Source of the DNA: Rhineura floridana
Taxonomy: Eukaryota > Chordata > Lepidosauria > Squamata > Rhineuridae
Direction: 5' to 3'
Assembly (NCBI RefSeq): GCF_030035675.1
Contig: NC_084480.1
Span: 251,965,981-252,029,980, forward strand
Length of the DNA: 64,000 nucleotides
The stretch's first letter is position 1, and each line of letters opens with the position of its first letter. The position numbers and the translations under genes are program-made. The notes under the pieces were generated by a model. That model ran no database searches and was not told the origin of the DNA. It saw only the letters and a program-made list of their open reading frames with translations. Positions 1 through 11,600 of this stretch are shown piece after piece.

Positions 1-179
1 AGACACACATACCCTGATTAAAAGTCTGCCTTCCTTATCAACAAAGGTCAACTTGGGTCAAGTTGTGTCACTAAAAGAATATGATTCCGCTTCCACACAC
101 ACAGAGCCACCCACCCACATCAGTTAAAAAAAAAAATCCATCTGTGAACAGGGGTGTACAAGAACTAGGATGAAGCGGA

Positions 180-735
180 CTCTTTGGCACACCCACAGAC
201 CGACCACCTGCCTTGCGGCGGAGACTGCGGGGGTGGTGGTGGCTGTCTGCGTGTGTTCCCTCGCCTGAGAAGAGAGAAAGGCGCACTCTGGCACAGCAGC
301 TGTGAGGCAAGCCGCCGTGGGGAGCTCTGACTGGGCGAGCTGGGGAGTGGAGGGAAAGCATTGCCGTCGCCCGCTGTTTGCTCGGCCGGCAAAAGAGACT
401 CTGCGGAGGAGCGTTACGCAGCTCTACATGCCTGGGAGCCACAGCAGGACAAGGCACAGCCGGCTTGGGTTGTTCGAGGCGCATGTTTCGGCGGCAGCAG
501 AAAGTAGTTGCCGCGTGCCACGAGGGGAGACGGCATGAAGGCTGGTGCCCCAGGGCGCCCTCCTCAGCCTTCCTGAGAAAGAAGGGGAACGGCGGCAGCG
601 GCTCCAAGAGGAAGTGCGGCACGGCGGCGGCGGAGGGGCGCGTGGTGGCAGGGGCGGGAGCAGGACACGCGGTGGGGGCGGCAGGAGCTACGGGGGTATG
701 AGCAGTGGGGGGGTGGCAGGACACACGGGGCACAC
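180..735. other. CpG-rich segment, probably in a DSG2 intron
   Basis: This stretch is rich in C, G and CpG dinucleotides, unlike the AT-rich sequence around it. It contains GC-box-like runs, but I see no convincing exon with both splice sites. Long open frames on both strands here are low-complexity and look like a by-product of base composition. It could be an alternative promoter, or part of an interspersed repeat, since a recognisable repeat begins at about 885. Confidence 0.4.
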
Positions 736-884
736 ACGCACACACACCATCCTCACTCACCACAGCTCTCTTCCCCTCCATTCTGCTGCTGCCTTCTCCG
801 TCCATTTTTTCTCTCTCCGGCACTCCACAGCCTCCTCCCTCGTGCCTCCCAACACAGAGCACGAGGGAAGAGTGACGCTGCAGA

Positions 885-1470
885 GACCTCCAGTCACTAG
901 TGACATCATGGGGCGGGCCCTAGTGACATCATTAAACATGATACATTGTATCAACCACAGTTGCTTGGAGCATACCATTCAAAAAAAAATTCTCTGGAGA
1001 TTAAAATAGAAATCTTACCTAAAATAGGGTGTTCATAGGTCCATCTGAAGTGACAAGGTCATTCTTTCTCACAAACTTAGGGTGATGCAAAATGGAAATG
1101 GACTGCCTTCAAGTTGATCCCAGATAGGGTCTTCATGGTAAGCAGTATTCAGACAGAGGTGGTTTACTATTGCCTTCCTCTGAGTCTGAGAGGCAGTGAC
1201 TGGCCCAAGGTCACCCAGTCAGCTTCATGGCTGTGTGGGGATTCAAACCCTGGTCTCCCAGGTCACAGTTCAACACCTTTAGAGAACATTTAATCTAGCT
1301 TACTTGCTTCTGGCAAGAAGCGTTTACATGCCCTCAGACCAGGCCATTATTGGAAGAAAGGAGTTTAGTGTTGCAGAGATGTTAGATGGGAGCACAGATG
1401 GATGCCCCTGAAGGCAGCAACTGTAAACATGCTTATTAAGGAACTAAGCCCCATAGAACTCAATAGGAGT
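885..1470 (-). repeat. Interspersed repeat family X, split by a SINE
   Basis: Positions 885-1060 and 1290-1470 match, in reverse complement, 37740-38160 of this window. Shared landmarks are CTAGTGACATCAT, TTGCTTGGAGCATACCA and GATGTTAGATGGGAGCAC. The copy here is interrupted at 1075-1280 by a SINE absent from the other copy. Its outer part includes the short squamate motif that reads like CCCATAGAACTCAATAGGA. I cannot assign a family, and no coding capacity is visible. Confidence 0.55.
1075..1280 (-). repeat. tRNA-derived SINE with BovB-like tail
   Basis: On the - strand a box-B-like GGTTTGAATCCC is followed by CACCTTGGGCCAGTCACTG-type body sequence. It ends in the tail that pairs GGCAGTCCATTTCCATTTT with a degraded BovB 3' motif. 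The head resembles the Sauria SINE and the tail resembles BovB 3' ends. It sits inside repeat family X. Confidence 0.7.
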
Positions 1471-1524
1471 TACCTCTGAGTAGATATGGTTGCAGCCATG
1501 TTAAGGACAAGGGAGGGCATTCTA

Positions 1525-1850
1525 GGCAAAACAGACAAATAATTGGGTGTCAGAACAAATTAAACCAGAACTATCACTAGAAGCTAAAATGATGAAACTG
1601 GGGTTATCATACTTTGGACACATCATGAGAAGACATGATTCACTAGAAAAGACAATAATGCTGAGAAAAACAGCAGGGAGTAGAAAAAGAGGAAGGCCAA
1701 ACAAGAGATGGATTGATTCCATAAAGGAAGCCACAGACCTGAACTTACAAGATTTGAACAGGGCAGTTCATGACAGATGCTGTTGGAGGTCGCTGATTCA
1801 TAGGGTCGCTATAAGTCGTAGTCAACTTGGAGACACATAACAACAACAAA
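1525..1850 (+). mobile_element. RTE-BovB LINE, 3' end fragment
   Basis: An open frame at 1547-1840 encodes the C-terminal end of the BovB reverse-transcriptase protein, including LSYFGHIMRR, SRKRGRPNKRWIDSIKE and HRVAISRSQLGDT. It ends in the BovB 3' sequence running into ACAACAACAAA. The same protein segment recurs at 29.5 kb. Only the last ~325 bp of the element is present, which is typical 5' truncation. Confidence 0.85.
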
Positions 1851-2204
1851 TAGCTCCCAAATGTGTCCCTTGCTTCTGATTGCATGGGACAAGAGAGTAT
1901 GTGACCTATAGCTGTTCATTCACACAATATGCCACCATGGTTTAGCATTACATCTGAACATAACTACTCTGTCTTCAACAGCAGCCAAACAAATTACTTC
2001 AAATGCCCATAAGCAAATCGGGATGTGCCAACCAGAAGTATACAGCCTCTGAATGTAGATTCCATTTAGCTATCATGTGCTTGATACACATAATCCTTCA
2101 TAGATGCATCTTTTTTTTTAAGCCATCCAAATTAGTGGCCATCCAGCCCTGAATTCCTTAACTTGATTGCATGTTGTACAAAAAGACACTTTATTTTCTT
2201 TCTA

Positions 2205-2620
2205 CTTCTAACCAGAGATGTAGTCATCCAGGGTTGGGGGGGGGGGTCATAGACCCCTAACTTTTTTGGGACCAGGGTCCCAGCCAGATTCCTATATATG
2301 TGTCAATCAGCATGAAAGGGGGGCACATTAGCCACTGAATCGAGTCATTGTTCTTTTATGATGATTGGAGCCAACAGAGTGAAAGAAAGTGAGCCAGGCC
2401 CTGAGAAGACTCTTCTCAATGGCTAACATGCAGCCCCCCCTTATTAGCTCCAAGTGACATCTATTGTAGTGAAGTGCGGACTTGGAGATGACAAGGAGAA
2501 CAAGGAAGATGAGAGAAGATGGAAAGTGGGCATAGCTGTGAGAGGGCATGGAGGCACTATTATGAAGAGACCCTGCACTTTTGAATTTGCCACTAAACAC
2601 TAAAGGCTCAGCTAGCCCTA
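2205..2620 (+). repeat. Interspersed repeat family Y
   Basis: The start (TCATCCAGGGT, a poly-G tract, then CTTTTTTGGGA and ATCAGCATGAAAGGGG) recurs at 42556-42840. The end (AGACCCTGCACTT, TGAATTTGCCACTA) recurs at 46745-46800. At the second locus the two ends are 4 kb apart, so one copy has gained insertions or the other has lost its middle. The family is not recognised. The run of eleven or so Gs at about 2235 lies within it. Confidence 0.5.
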
Positions 2621-2774
2621 ATGGGGTGGAAGACACTTCAATAAGTGCAACTGGAGAATTTCTCATTATGAGAATGCAGGGATCTCATGTTCCCCAGCCC
2701 TCCCCTGCACCAGGGGTTGGTTAAGAGCTGTGTACAAATAAGGACAATGGTTTCCTGTCCCACTGCAGATAAGG

Positions 2775-2863
<89 letters not shown>

Positions 2864-2894
2864 GTCTCTGTCTCTGTCTCTGTCTCTGTCTCTG

Positions 2895-2931
<37 letters not shown>

Positions 2932-2944
2932 GTCTCTGTCTCTG

Positions 2945-3002
<58 letters not shown>
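2775..3002 (+). repeat. (TC)n / (TCTGTC)n microsatellite
   Basis: This is an uninterrupted TC dinucleotide run with an inner block of TCTGTC hexamers. Translation in any frame gives only repeated Ser-Leu or Arg-Glu peptides, so overlapping open frames are artefacts. It merges directly into the minisatellite that follows. Confidence 0.95.
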
Positions 3003-3006
<4 letters not shown>

Positions 3007-3426
3007 TTCCTGTCCCACTGCAGGTAAGGGGTCTCTCTCTCTCACACACTCTTTCTGGTTTCCTGTCCCACTGCAGGTAAGGGGTCTCTCTCTCTCTCTG
3101 GTTTCCTGTCCCACTGCAGGTAAGGGGTCTCTCTCTCTCTCTGGTTTCCTGTCCCACTGCAGGTAAGGGGTCTCTCTCTGTCTCTCTCTCTTTCTCTCTT
3201 TCTGGTTTCCTGTCCCACTGCAGGTAAGGGGTCTCTCTCTCTCTCTGGTTTCCTGTCCCACTGCAGGTAAGGGGTCTCTCTCTCTCTCTCTCTGGTCTCC
3301 TGTCCCACTGCAGGTAAGGGGTCTTTCTCTCTCTCTTTCTGGTTTCCTGTCCCACTGCAGGTAAGGGGTCTCTCTCTCTCTCTCGTTTCCTGTCCCACTG
3401 CAGGTAAGGGGTCTCTCTCTCTCTCT
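3003..3426 (+). repeat. Minisatellite with an abutting 3'/5' splice-site motif in each unit
   Basis: Nine units of about 42-60 bp each read (TC)n-GGTTTCCTGTCCCACTGCAG directly followed by GTAAGGGG. A tenth, upstream unit at about 2749 has CAG-ATAAGG and so lacks the donor half. Each complete unit therefore has a long pyrimidine tract, a CAG acceptor and a GTAAGG donor with zero bases between them. Unit length varies only through the TC run. It lies on the DSG2 sense strand, probably inside an intron. Confidence 0.95.
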
Positions 3427-4079
3427 GTGCGCGACGCTGCCCCAGCCACGGCCTACCAGCAACCCGGACGCTAACCGCCTCCTGCAACCGAGAGGCCTTC
3501 TTACCCCGGAGCCGATTCGCCTCCTCTGCAAACGACGAGGTGCTCTCATCGTCAAGCGAACGCCCGGCACTACTGCTGGGGGGGGCCTGCAGGGGCGGCA
3601 ACAGAGCGGGCAGGGGCTGCTGCTCGGGGGGGCCTACAGCAGCGGCGGCAACTACGGCAGCGCCTCACGTCTCTCCAGTCCAGTCCCTGCCTCAATCAGA
3701 AACGGCGGGAAGGCGGCCAGCCACAGCCTTCATGCATGCTTGTGTCAATCACGCATGCATGGCTGAGGGAGAAGCTCAAAAGCCGGAGATCGATGTCTTC
3801 AAACCAACTGTGGCCGGAGGCCGGAGACGGCCCCTGGAGTCCAGTGTGAGGCACATGTCTTCTGTCCACCAGTCACATGAGCAGAAGACTTCCTCTTCCT
3901 CTCGCCCCTAGTAACGTCCAAATATAACGTCAGAAACGTTACAGTTACTGCTAAAAAGTAGGGAAATTGCTAGTCGTTCTATTACTAGCAAAATGTAGTG
4001 ACGTTACGCCCTCGTTACTTAAAAAAGGAACGAATTAGAAGTAACTCGTTATTTTTAACAAGTTACTTCCAAGCTCTGG
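3427..4079 (-). mobile_element. Possible hAT transposon terminal fragment, GC-rich
   Basis: Read on the - strand the segment begins CAGAGCTTGGAAGTAACTTG and carries repeated GTAACG-like subterminal motifs. That resembles Ac/Tol2-type hAT ends. Inward it becomes CpG-rich and holds a short open stretch (SAGRSLDDESTSSFAEEANR) that runs into the minisatellite. I found no matching opposite terminus, so it is truncated or misjudged. No transposase domain is visible. Confidence 0.35.
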
Positions 4080-4821
4080 TCCTGCCTTAGATGCCACTGA
4101 AAATCCAAAGAGCTTGCATATTGGGGTTCAGAAAACCATGGGCAATGCATATTTATTACCGGCAGGAAATGCAACATTGAGGGCAGGGTAAAAGTGCTCC
4201 CCCACTCCAAGTAAACACATTGCTTAGAGCAGGATCCCTGCTACAGATGTTCCCCCTTCAATGCATGGAAATTGTAACGGACGTGTCAGAAAGAGTGGGG
4301 CCAGCAAGTACGGCATGTTCTTCCCCAACATGCTATTGCATGAAGAAGAATGCCCAAGTAGGATGATGGTGTTGGAAGCCGGACAGGTGTGCAATATGGG
4401 CAGGATGGAAAGACACACTCTTGCTCACTGCCATGGGTAGGGGTGCATCTGGAAAAAGGTATTCTGTAATCCTATCTGAGGGATTAAAACATTTGAAGTG
4501 GTACAGTCCATTGTACCAGATCCAGAGGGGGGAAAATACTTGTTGAAAAGAGACACAGTAGTATTACTCTAGCCCTTTGAGATGGCATAACAAATTGCAG
4601 CTATATCTAACATCTGTTTAAGAAGGAAGACATTTCTGGGGCAAGGAGATGAGAAATATGCGGGGGAAATTAAATTGGCACTGCCACATGCCCCAATCAA
4701 ACCACAGAATGTATATTATTTTATCCAATCTTCGTATTAACATAGCTTTTATTTCAAAATATAACTTTTAGTGCATTCTTCATAATGTGGTCCAAGGGAA
4801 TGACATCAAAAATTCTTAAAC

Positions 4822-5115
4822 CAGTGGTTCCCCAACTTTTTTCCCCACAGACCACTTGAAAATTGCTGATAGTCTTGGCAAACCACTTAATCATTTTTCT
4901 GCCTGTTGTAGCAGTTGTAATGCGCTGTGTTAGAAGCTGTAGTATTTTACATAGAATGAAAACTGTAATACAATAAAATACAATATAAGAAATAAAAGAA
5001 GCAATAAAATACAATTAAAAATCCATTTGAATTTTTAATATGGACATGCTGCTTACCACCTGAATGAAGCTTGTGGACCACTGGTGGTCCATGGACCACA
5101 GTTTGGGAAACTCTG
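4822..5115. mobile_element. Non-autonomous hAT element (MITE) with perfect 8-bp target duplication
   Basis: The left end CAGTGGTTCCCCAAC pairs with the right end GTTTGGGAAACTCTG as an imperfect terminal inverted repeat. The 8-bp direct repeat TCTTAAAC flanks it exactly (4814-4821 and 5116-5123), which is the hAT target-site length. The interior is AT-rich and non-coding. Confidence 0.85.
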
Positions 5116-5161
5116 TCTTAAACCATACAAATCTTTTAGGATCTAGATGCATTGGTCTAAT

Positions 5162-5275
5162 GCAGGGATAGAGAACCTGTGTTCCTCCAGATTTGCTGGA
5201 CTGAACTCCCATCACCCCTGCCCATTAGCTATGCTAGCTGGAACTGCTGGGAATTGGAGTCCAGCAAATCCTTAA
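5162..5275. repeat. Short palindromic repeat (CTCCCATCA family)
   Basis: This is one of four copies in the window of a 110-145 bp partly palindromic element. Its arms carry GGACTGAACTCCCATCA and TGGGAATTGGAGTCCAGCA. The related copies are at 13022, 14458 and 49822. No coding capacity. Confidence 0.6.
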
Positions 5276-5438
5276 AGCCATCCTAAGCTGCTTTTTGACT
5301 GAGCATCTATACTTGAGCCAAATCTTTTGAGTGTACCATATATAATTTAGGAGGACAATATTCAGGCATTTGAAAACCTTCAGTTCAATTTAACATGTAA
5401 AGCAGCCCTATATAGCCAAGTTTTATTTGAATTCTTAG

Positions 5439-5605
5439 GTACTCTTGTGATGAAGATAAGTGCAACTGATGCAGATGAGCCAAATACCCTCAACTCCAAA
5501 ATTGCCTTCAAGCTTATTTCTCAAGACCCTAGTTACCCTCCTGCATTTGAAATTATCAAAGGAACAGGCGAGGTTCGGACTTCAAGATTTCAACTTGACA
5601 GGGAG
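5439..5605 (+). CDS. DSG2: DSG2 exon, EC2 start
   Basis: This exon encodes 55 residues plus two leading bases of a split codon, from [20 protein letters not shown] to FQLDRE. The acceptor is TTCTTAG and the donor [16 protein letters not shown] and LDRE are cadherin calcium-site motifs, and the segment is nearly identical to mammalian DSG2 around [11 protein letters not shown]. Upstream exons are not in the window. Confidence 0.95.
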
Positions 5606-8600
5606 GTAAATTCTTTTACTCTCGTGGTCCATTTTAATGCCTATGTACTTCTTCATCTATGTGGCAGAAATGTAATTGACATGGGGTTTTATCATTATCT
5701 CTACAAAACAAAACCAATTAGAACTTAGTCCTGATCATTTGATTTTCTTGCTTGAATATGATTTTAAGAAATAGATTATACTGCCCTTCCACTATAAAAA
5801 TGTTCAAGGCAGCTTACAAAAACAATGAAAAATGGTGTCAGGCATCTCTACTAACAATAAATGGACTAAAAGCTAATATAGACTAAAAGTTAATATTAAG
5901 TTAATATATTTATAAAACAGCAGTAAATACGGCATCCCCCTCTAGGATGCACACCTTAACGTGGTGAGGGGGGTTGAGAGTGTTGAAGAAGCTAAGAGCA
6001 ATGCCGTCAGGAGTCTAGACCTTTTGGACACATACAAAATTCAACCTGAGCATTTTTAGATAGGGGAAATGTTGTTAGTTCATTTGTTTTTTAGTGTTGG
6101 ACCTCCACTGGTATGTTCTAAACCAAAATGTGGTGGTGAACCCTCTTGAACTTGGAGGGCAGAAGGGAGAAAGTCACCTTGTCTTGTGATGGGCCCATGT
6201 AATAAATGCATTGCCTCTCCTTTCCTAGCTTTTCCACTGATTGTACCTTCTGCCATCACCTCCCTCAGACTACGCAGTGGTTCTTAACCTGGGGTACACA
6301 CACCCCTGGGGGTGCGAGACACTTTTTCTAGGGGTGCGAGGCATTGTTCAAGAGATTTTAAAAATCCATTTAAATAGAAGCAGAAAATTAACTATACAAC
6401 CAAAGATTTTGGAAAACTGTCATTTATCTTAGCTTAGTTAGGCTAAAACACATGAGAGCATATTTTGGAAATCCAAGGGGTGCTGGCAGTAGAAAAGGTT
6501 AAGAACCACTGGACTAGAGGACTGACGGAACCAGACAGCACTTGTGTATGCATCTCCCTGTAGGAAGAGGGCGGGATAAAGAAGTAGTTTCTGCAACTTT
6601 CTGGTATTTCTGAAGGTGGAGCGCAACTTCAAGTGATCATGGATGACACCAATTATCTGGATCCACGTCTAACTGGATTTGGATTTGGGATTCAGAGTTA
6701 TCCAACTAAATCCTACTTGGAGTAGACCCATTAAAATTAGTCATGCTCATTAATTTAGATTTAAAAAAAACTGTATCCCCTTACATTCACATATATGTAC
6801 CTCCTTGGATGTCATGCAGGTGCAAAGTAGCTACTCCTTAACTATAGAAGCAAGAGACCGCGATGGACATGTAGATGGGAATGGTCAACAGACGACCGTA
6901 CAGATCAAGGTTTTAGATGTCAATGACAATATCCCTGTTTTTGAAAAAACCTTGGTAAGTAAATGAATTTGGCTGGAAGGCTTGCATGTGTTTGTGGGCA
7001 AACCTGCCCTGATCAAATGAAGGAGATGTTAAAAAGCTTGTTTCCTTGCAGTATGAAGGGAGTGTCAAGGAAAATACAGCTAATGTGGAAATTATGCGAA
7101 TGAAGGTCTTTGACGACGATGAGCAGTTCACCGATAACTGGCTGGCAAACTTCACGTTTGTGTCTGGCAATGAAGGAGGCTATTTTCGTATAGAAACAGA
7201 TTCGCAGACTAATGAAGGGATTTTGACTCTGGTTAAGGTTAGTGTTTGGTGTGGAAGGGTTAAAGTTTGAGCCATTGGTCTCAGTCTAGACACGCTTCCA
7301 TGTAAAATAACTGGTGGCACGTGAAAGCAAAAAGTGGGCTGCTAGTCCAATGTGAATAGACTTCCTGCAGCTAAGGTAGTCAAGGTGTACTTCCAGAACT
7401 GGCTATAACTCCCTACTACTATTTTGACCACTTCTGTGCACCAAAAGCAAAACAGCAGATCTTAAATTTTCCCATCTGCAGTGGAATGATGTGAGATGAT
7501 GAAATATTTTGCATGTAGAACAGCTGTCCCATGCACACAGCATCCCAACACATGAGGAGAATCACTTCAATTGATACAGCTAATCTTAGCTGCTACTTTT
7601 ACAAGCACTCTGGCACTCTGTCTGCTGGTGAATAGAAAGCATTTCACACAAGAGTAATCTCTGCATTCTGCTGTTCCATTCAAGATTTATACACACACAT
7701 GAAGCTGTCTTATACTCAGTCAAATCATCTGTTCCATCTAGTCCAGTATTATCTGCTCTGGCTAAGTCCAGGGACTCCAGCAGAAGTCTTTCCCAGACCA
7801 TTCCAGACCTGGTGCCAGGAGTGCCTGTATCTCATTCTGGACCCGGATGCTTTTTCAAGCTCAAGGTCCCTGAAGTCATTGGCTAGAACTTGATGATAGA
7901 TCTCTAAAATGCAGCAAGCGGAATATATTGTTGTGTTGATTTTAGAAGATCAGGCTTCTATGATACATATTGAATCAGGCCAATCCAGAGGCTTCTTATT
8001 GCCTTCTCTAGTCAAGGGAACTGATGATTGGTACCCCTGTTTCCTCCTGTGCCTGGGTCCCAACATCACATGCTAAGATCTCTACCTTGACCCTTTATTA
8101 CAATACTTGATAGGTCTGCCTGATTATGTGTTCTTTATACTCCAAATATCATGGGGATTTAGTATGTGTAATGGTGCCCATCTGAGAATGCAAATGGGTT
8201 AATTGCAGTTAATCTGTCTGCAAGGACCCTGCCGATGAAAAAGGCTGCTTTGGCATCCATAGACTTGTTATCTTTGTTTATATTATACAGAAAGGGGCCT
8301 TGACTCCTTTAGATTTTAAAAATGCTGCCCTCTTTGATTGCTGTTTAATGCAGAGAGCTGAATGTTTTGCACAGAAAAGATGGTGCATGTGGGTCTTCCG
8401 TAGTACAACTGTGAATACCAAAGAAAACACCAAATATTTTTGTAATGTTCTAATTGGATGTATAGAGGAAGGCAATGGTAAACCCCCTCTGAATGCCACT
8501 TACCATGAAAACCCTATTCATAGGGTCACCATAAGTCGAGATTGACTTGAAGGCAGTCCATTTCCATTTTCAATTGGATGTATTGAGGCCTTTTGCACGT

Positions 8601-11600
8601 ATCCTTCTACTGTCCAGGATTTGTACAAAAAAACTTGAAATTTCAAGGGGCACCTGAAAGTACACACACAAAATGAGGTGCTTTTGATTATTTATTTATT
8701 TGAATTTATTGCATGCTCTTCACTGCAGAGCAGAGTAGATGCGTTAACTGAAACATGTTACATACCATTAAAACATACTGCTTAAAACATCACTTAATGA
8801 TAATTAAAACATCAACAGAAATTACTACGCTGCAGAAGGGGGAAATAACTCATTCTAAAATCATTCATCTGCTTGGGCAAAGAGGTGCCTCCTGACAAAA
8901 AGTGTAAATGTCAGATGCACCTTCAAGAGGAGGGACTTCCACAGCCGGGGGGGGGGGCACCACGGAGAAGATCCTCCCATGTGCTGCTGCCTCTCAGACT
9001 TCATAGGGCAGTTTCACCACAGCTCTGATTTCAACTTTCTGGCATAGTGAACATTATTCATTCTCCAACTTGGACTTTAGAGTGCACATTTTCTGAGTTG
9101 TTTTTTTTCCCCATTCACCCTGCAGGAAATTAATTATGAAGAGCTGCAGCACATTGATTTGAATATTGTTGTTTCTAACAAAGCGGCATATCACAAATCA
9201 ATAATTACTCAGGGTATCCAAGCAAAACCAATTCCAGTTAAAATTAAGGTGGAAAATGTGAGGGAAGGCCCTGTATTTAAGCCCCAAACGATGATCATTA
9301 AAACAAGTGAAACAATGAAAGTGAGCCAAGTGATTGGACGTTTTCAAGCCTATGATGAAGATACTGGAAAAATAGCAGAACACATCAGGTAAGATCCCTT
9401 TCTTTTACCAAGAGGCAACACTTAAGCTGCTGTGGAGCAATCAATCTGGCTGAAGGTCCATAAAATGAGCCATAATTTTTCCTCATTTATGCCAGTGCCT
9501 TTTGTTTGTAATATCTAGGCTGCAGTCGCACTCTTCGGTAATAAACTGCAGTATCCACAAGATGTAAAGATTTATGCAATCAATTTGGCTCCATTTCAGT
9601 TGCCTACCTCCTTTAATCTTATGGCTTTAGTGATGAGTCTTAAGCCCAGGGGCCAAATGCAGACCTCCAGACCTCTATGTCTAGCCCTTGGGACTCTCAC
9701 CAGCCCGAATTCATATCCTCTTTGAGAGTTTTCACCTGGTTGGAATGTGTCCTTGAATTCTAATAATACCTCTCAGTTGCCTGGATGTTAAATAGAGAGG
9801 GGTGTATATAAATTAAAGTGGATGCTTGCCCACTTTTGCCTCTGGCCCAGCCCACCACTAATATGTGGCCCCCAAGAAGGTTGCCCAGGTGGGATTATGG
9901 CCTTTGTTCTCCATCTTCTGGCATGGTGGGGAATGTGCTGGACAAGCAAAGTGAATGGCAGGAATCCACGTTCTTACTGTGGAAACCCATGGTGGCATGA
10001 TGTTCTCCAGGCAACTTTTGTAACGTTACAGATGCATGACTTGCTTCAGAAATGGATGCCTGTGTTATCTTCTTGCATTACCCTGACATGTATCATACAC
10101 GTGTGTTTATATGTATTTTAAAATGTATGGGATCTGGCCCCAAATTGTTGGAGTAAACCAAATGAAGATGTTTCACTATATCCCCAACCAAGCTTGTGTG
10201 TCCTTCAGCTTGCTGTACACTGCTTGCTCTGAACATTCTAACATACATTAAAAATCTGCACAGGTATGCCAAAGATCGTGACATTGCAAACTGGTTTACA
10301 ATAGATTCTAAAACGGCTGAAATCAAACTTATTCGAGTGCCTGACTATGAATCATCTTTCATTGTGAATGGTAGTTACACAGCAACTATTTTGGCTATAA
10401 GTAATGGTAAGTGATGATTCTTCCACTTCTTCCTTAAGAATAATTCATCAGCAGTTCATTCATGCCACATGTTAATTAGTTCACTGTTAAAGCCCAAAGC
10501 TAGCTTTGGGAAGTGGCAGCAACATATAAGCAGTGTGCTTCGGGAACGGGTAATGGCTCAATAGTAGAGCATCTGCTTTGCATGCAGAAAGTCCCAAATT
10601 CAGTCCTCAGCTGGGAGGGCTGGGAATGTTTGTTATCTGAAACCTTGGAGAGCCACTGCCAGTCCATGTAGACAGTACTGAGCTAGGTGGACCAATGGTC
10701 TGACTCAGTAAAAGGCGACTTCTTGTGTTCCTAAGTTTCTGCATAGGGACCAGTGGCTCCATAAACTTTGGCTACGTTTACTAGCTGGACATTATTTGTG
10801 GTTGCCACCAATTGTCTTGCCTCCTCCAAAGCCTCTGGAGAGATAGGGTCTTCTTTCATTTGAGCTGGGATATGGAGAAGGCAAGAAACAGAAGGATTAT
10901 TTCTCCCTGCTCAGGAGAGACTGATGTTATGTCTTACTTTCTTCAAGCCACTGCAAAAAAGAGAGCTCCAGGGAAGGGATCTCTATACAACTAAGCACAG
11001 AGCCAGGGCCATCTTCCCCTGTTGAGTAGATTTGTGGATACCTAATAGGGACCAAGTCCCTTTTTTGTTTGGTAGAGTACCTGGCACATTGTTAGCATTT
11101 AAGTAGATGCTATAGTGGTAGAAAATGGAAATGGACTGCCTTCAAGTTGAACCCAACTTATGGCGACCCTATGAATAGGGTTTTCATGGTAAGCAGTATT
11201 CAGAGGTGGTTTACCATTACCGTCCTCTGAAACTGAGGGGCAGTGACTGGCCCAAGGTCACCTGGTGAGCTTCATGGCTATGTGGGGATTCGAACCCTGA
11301 TCTCCCAGGTCGTAGTCCAACAGTCTAGCCAAGCTCAGATTACATGCTTAAGCATGACGAAGTCAACATGATTGCACATGAATGTAAATCCTGTATCATG
11401 AGTGCTACTAATCCAAGGCCATGAGGCAAACTTCACTGACGTGCTTTTCACAATATCAGTCCTGTCTAATATATATTTTGGAAAGTTGTTTGTTCACTCT
11501 GCACTTGGACATCTCTTCACATACTGTAATTTAAGTTTTGTGTGACGGTTCCTGAAATCAAGGAGCACGTTTTTGTCTATGCTTGGATACAACTGGACAC

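Noticed and set aside
71-862. 263-residue open frame on the - strand
   Set aside because: Low-complexity Pro/Ala/Arg-rich translation of CpG-rich DNA with no domain, no splice context and competing frames on the other strand.
2638-3601. Long - strand frames of about 310 residues rich in Arg-Glu and LPAVGQET repeats
   Set aside because: They are translations of the TC microsatellite and the 42-bp minisatellite. Periodicity, not coding, keeps them open.
1-5438. Upstream DSG2 exons (EC1, signal peptide)
   Set aside because: I looked for a DxNDNEP-type linker exon with splice sites and found none, so the 5' exons should lie left of the window.
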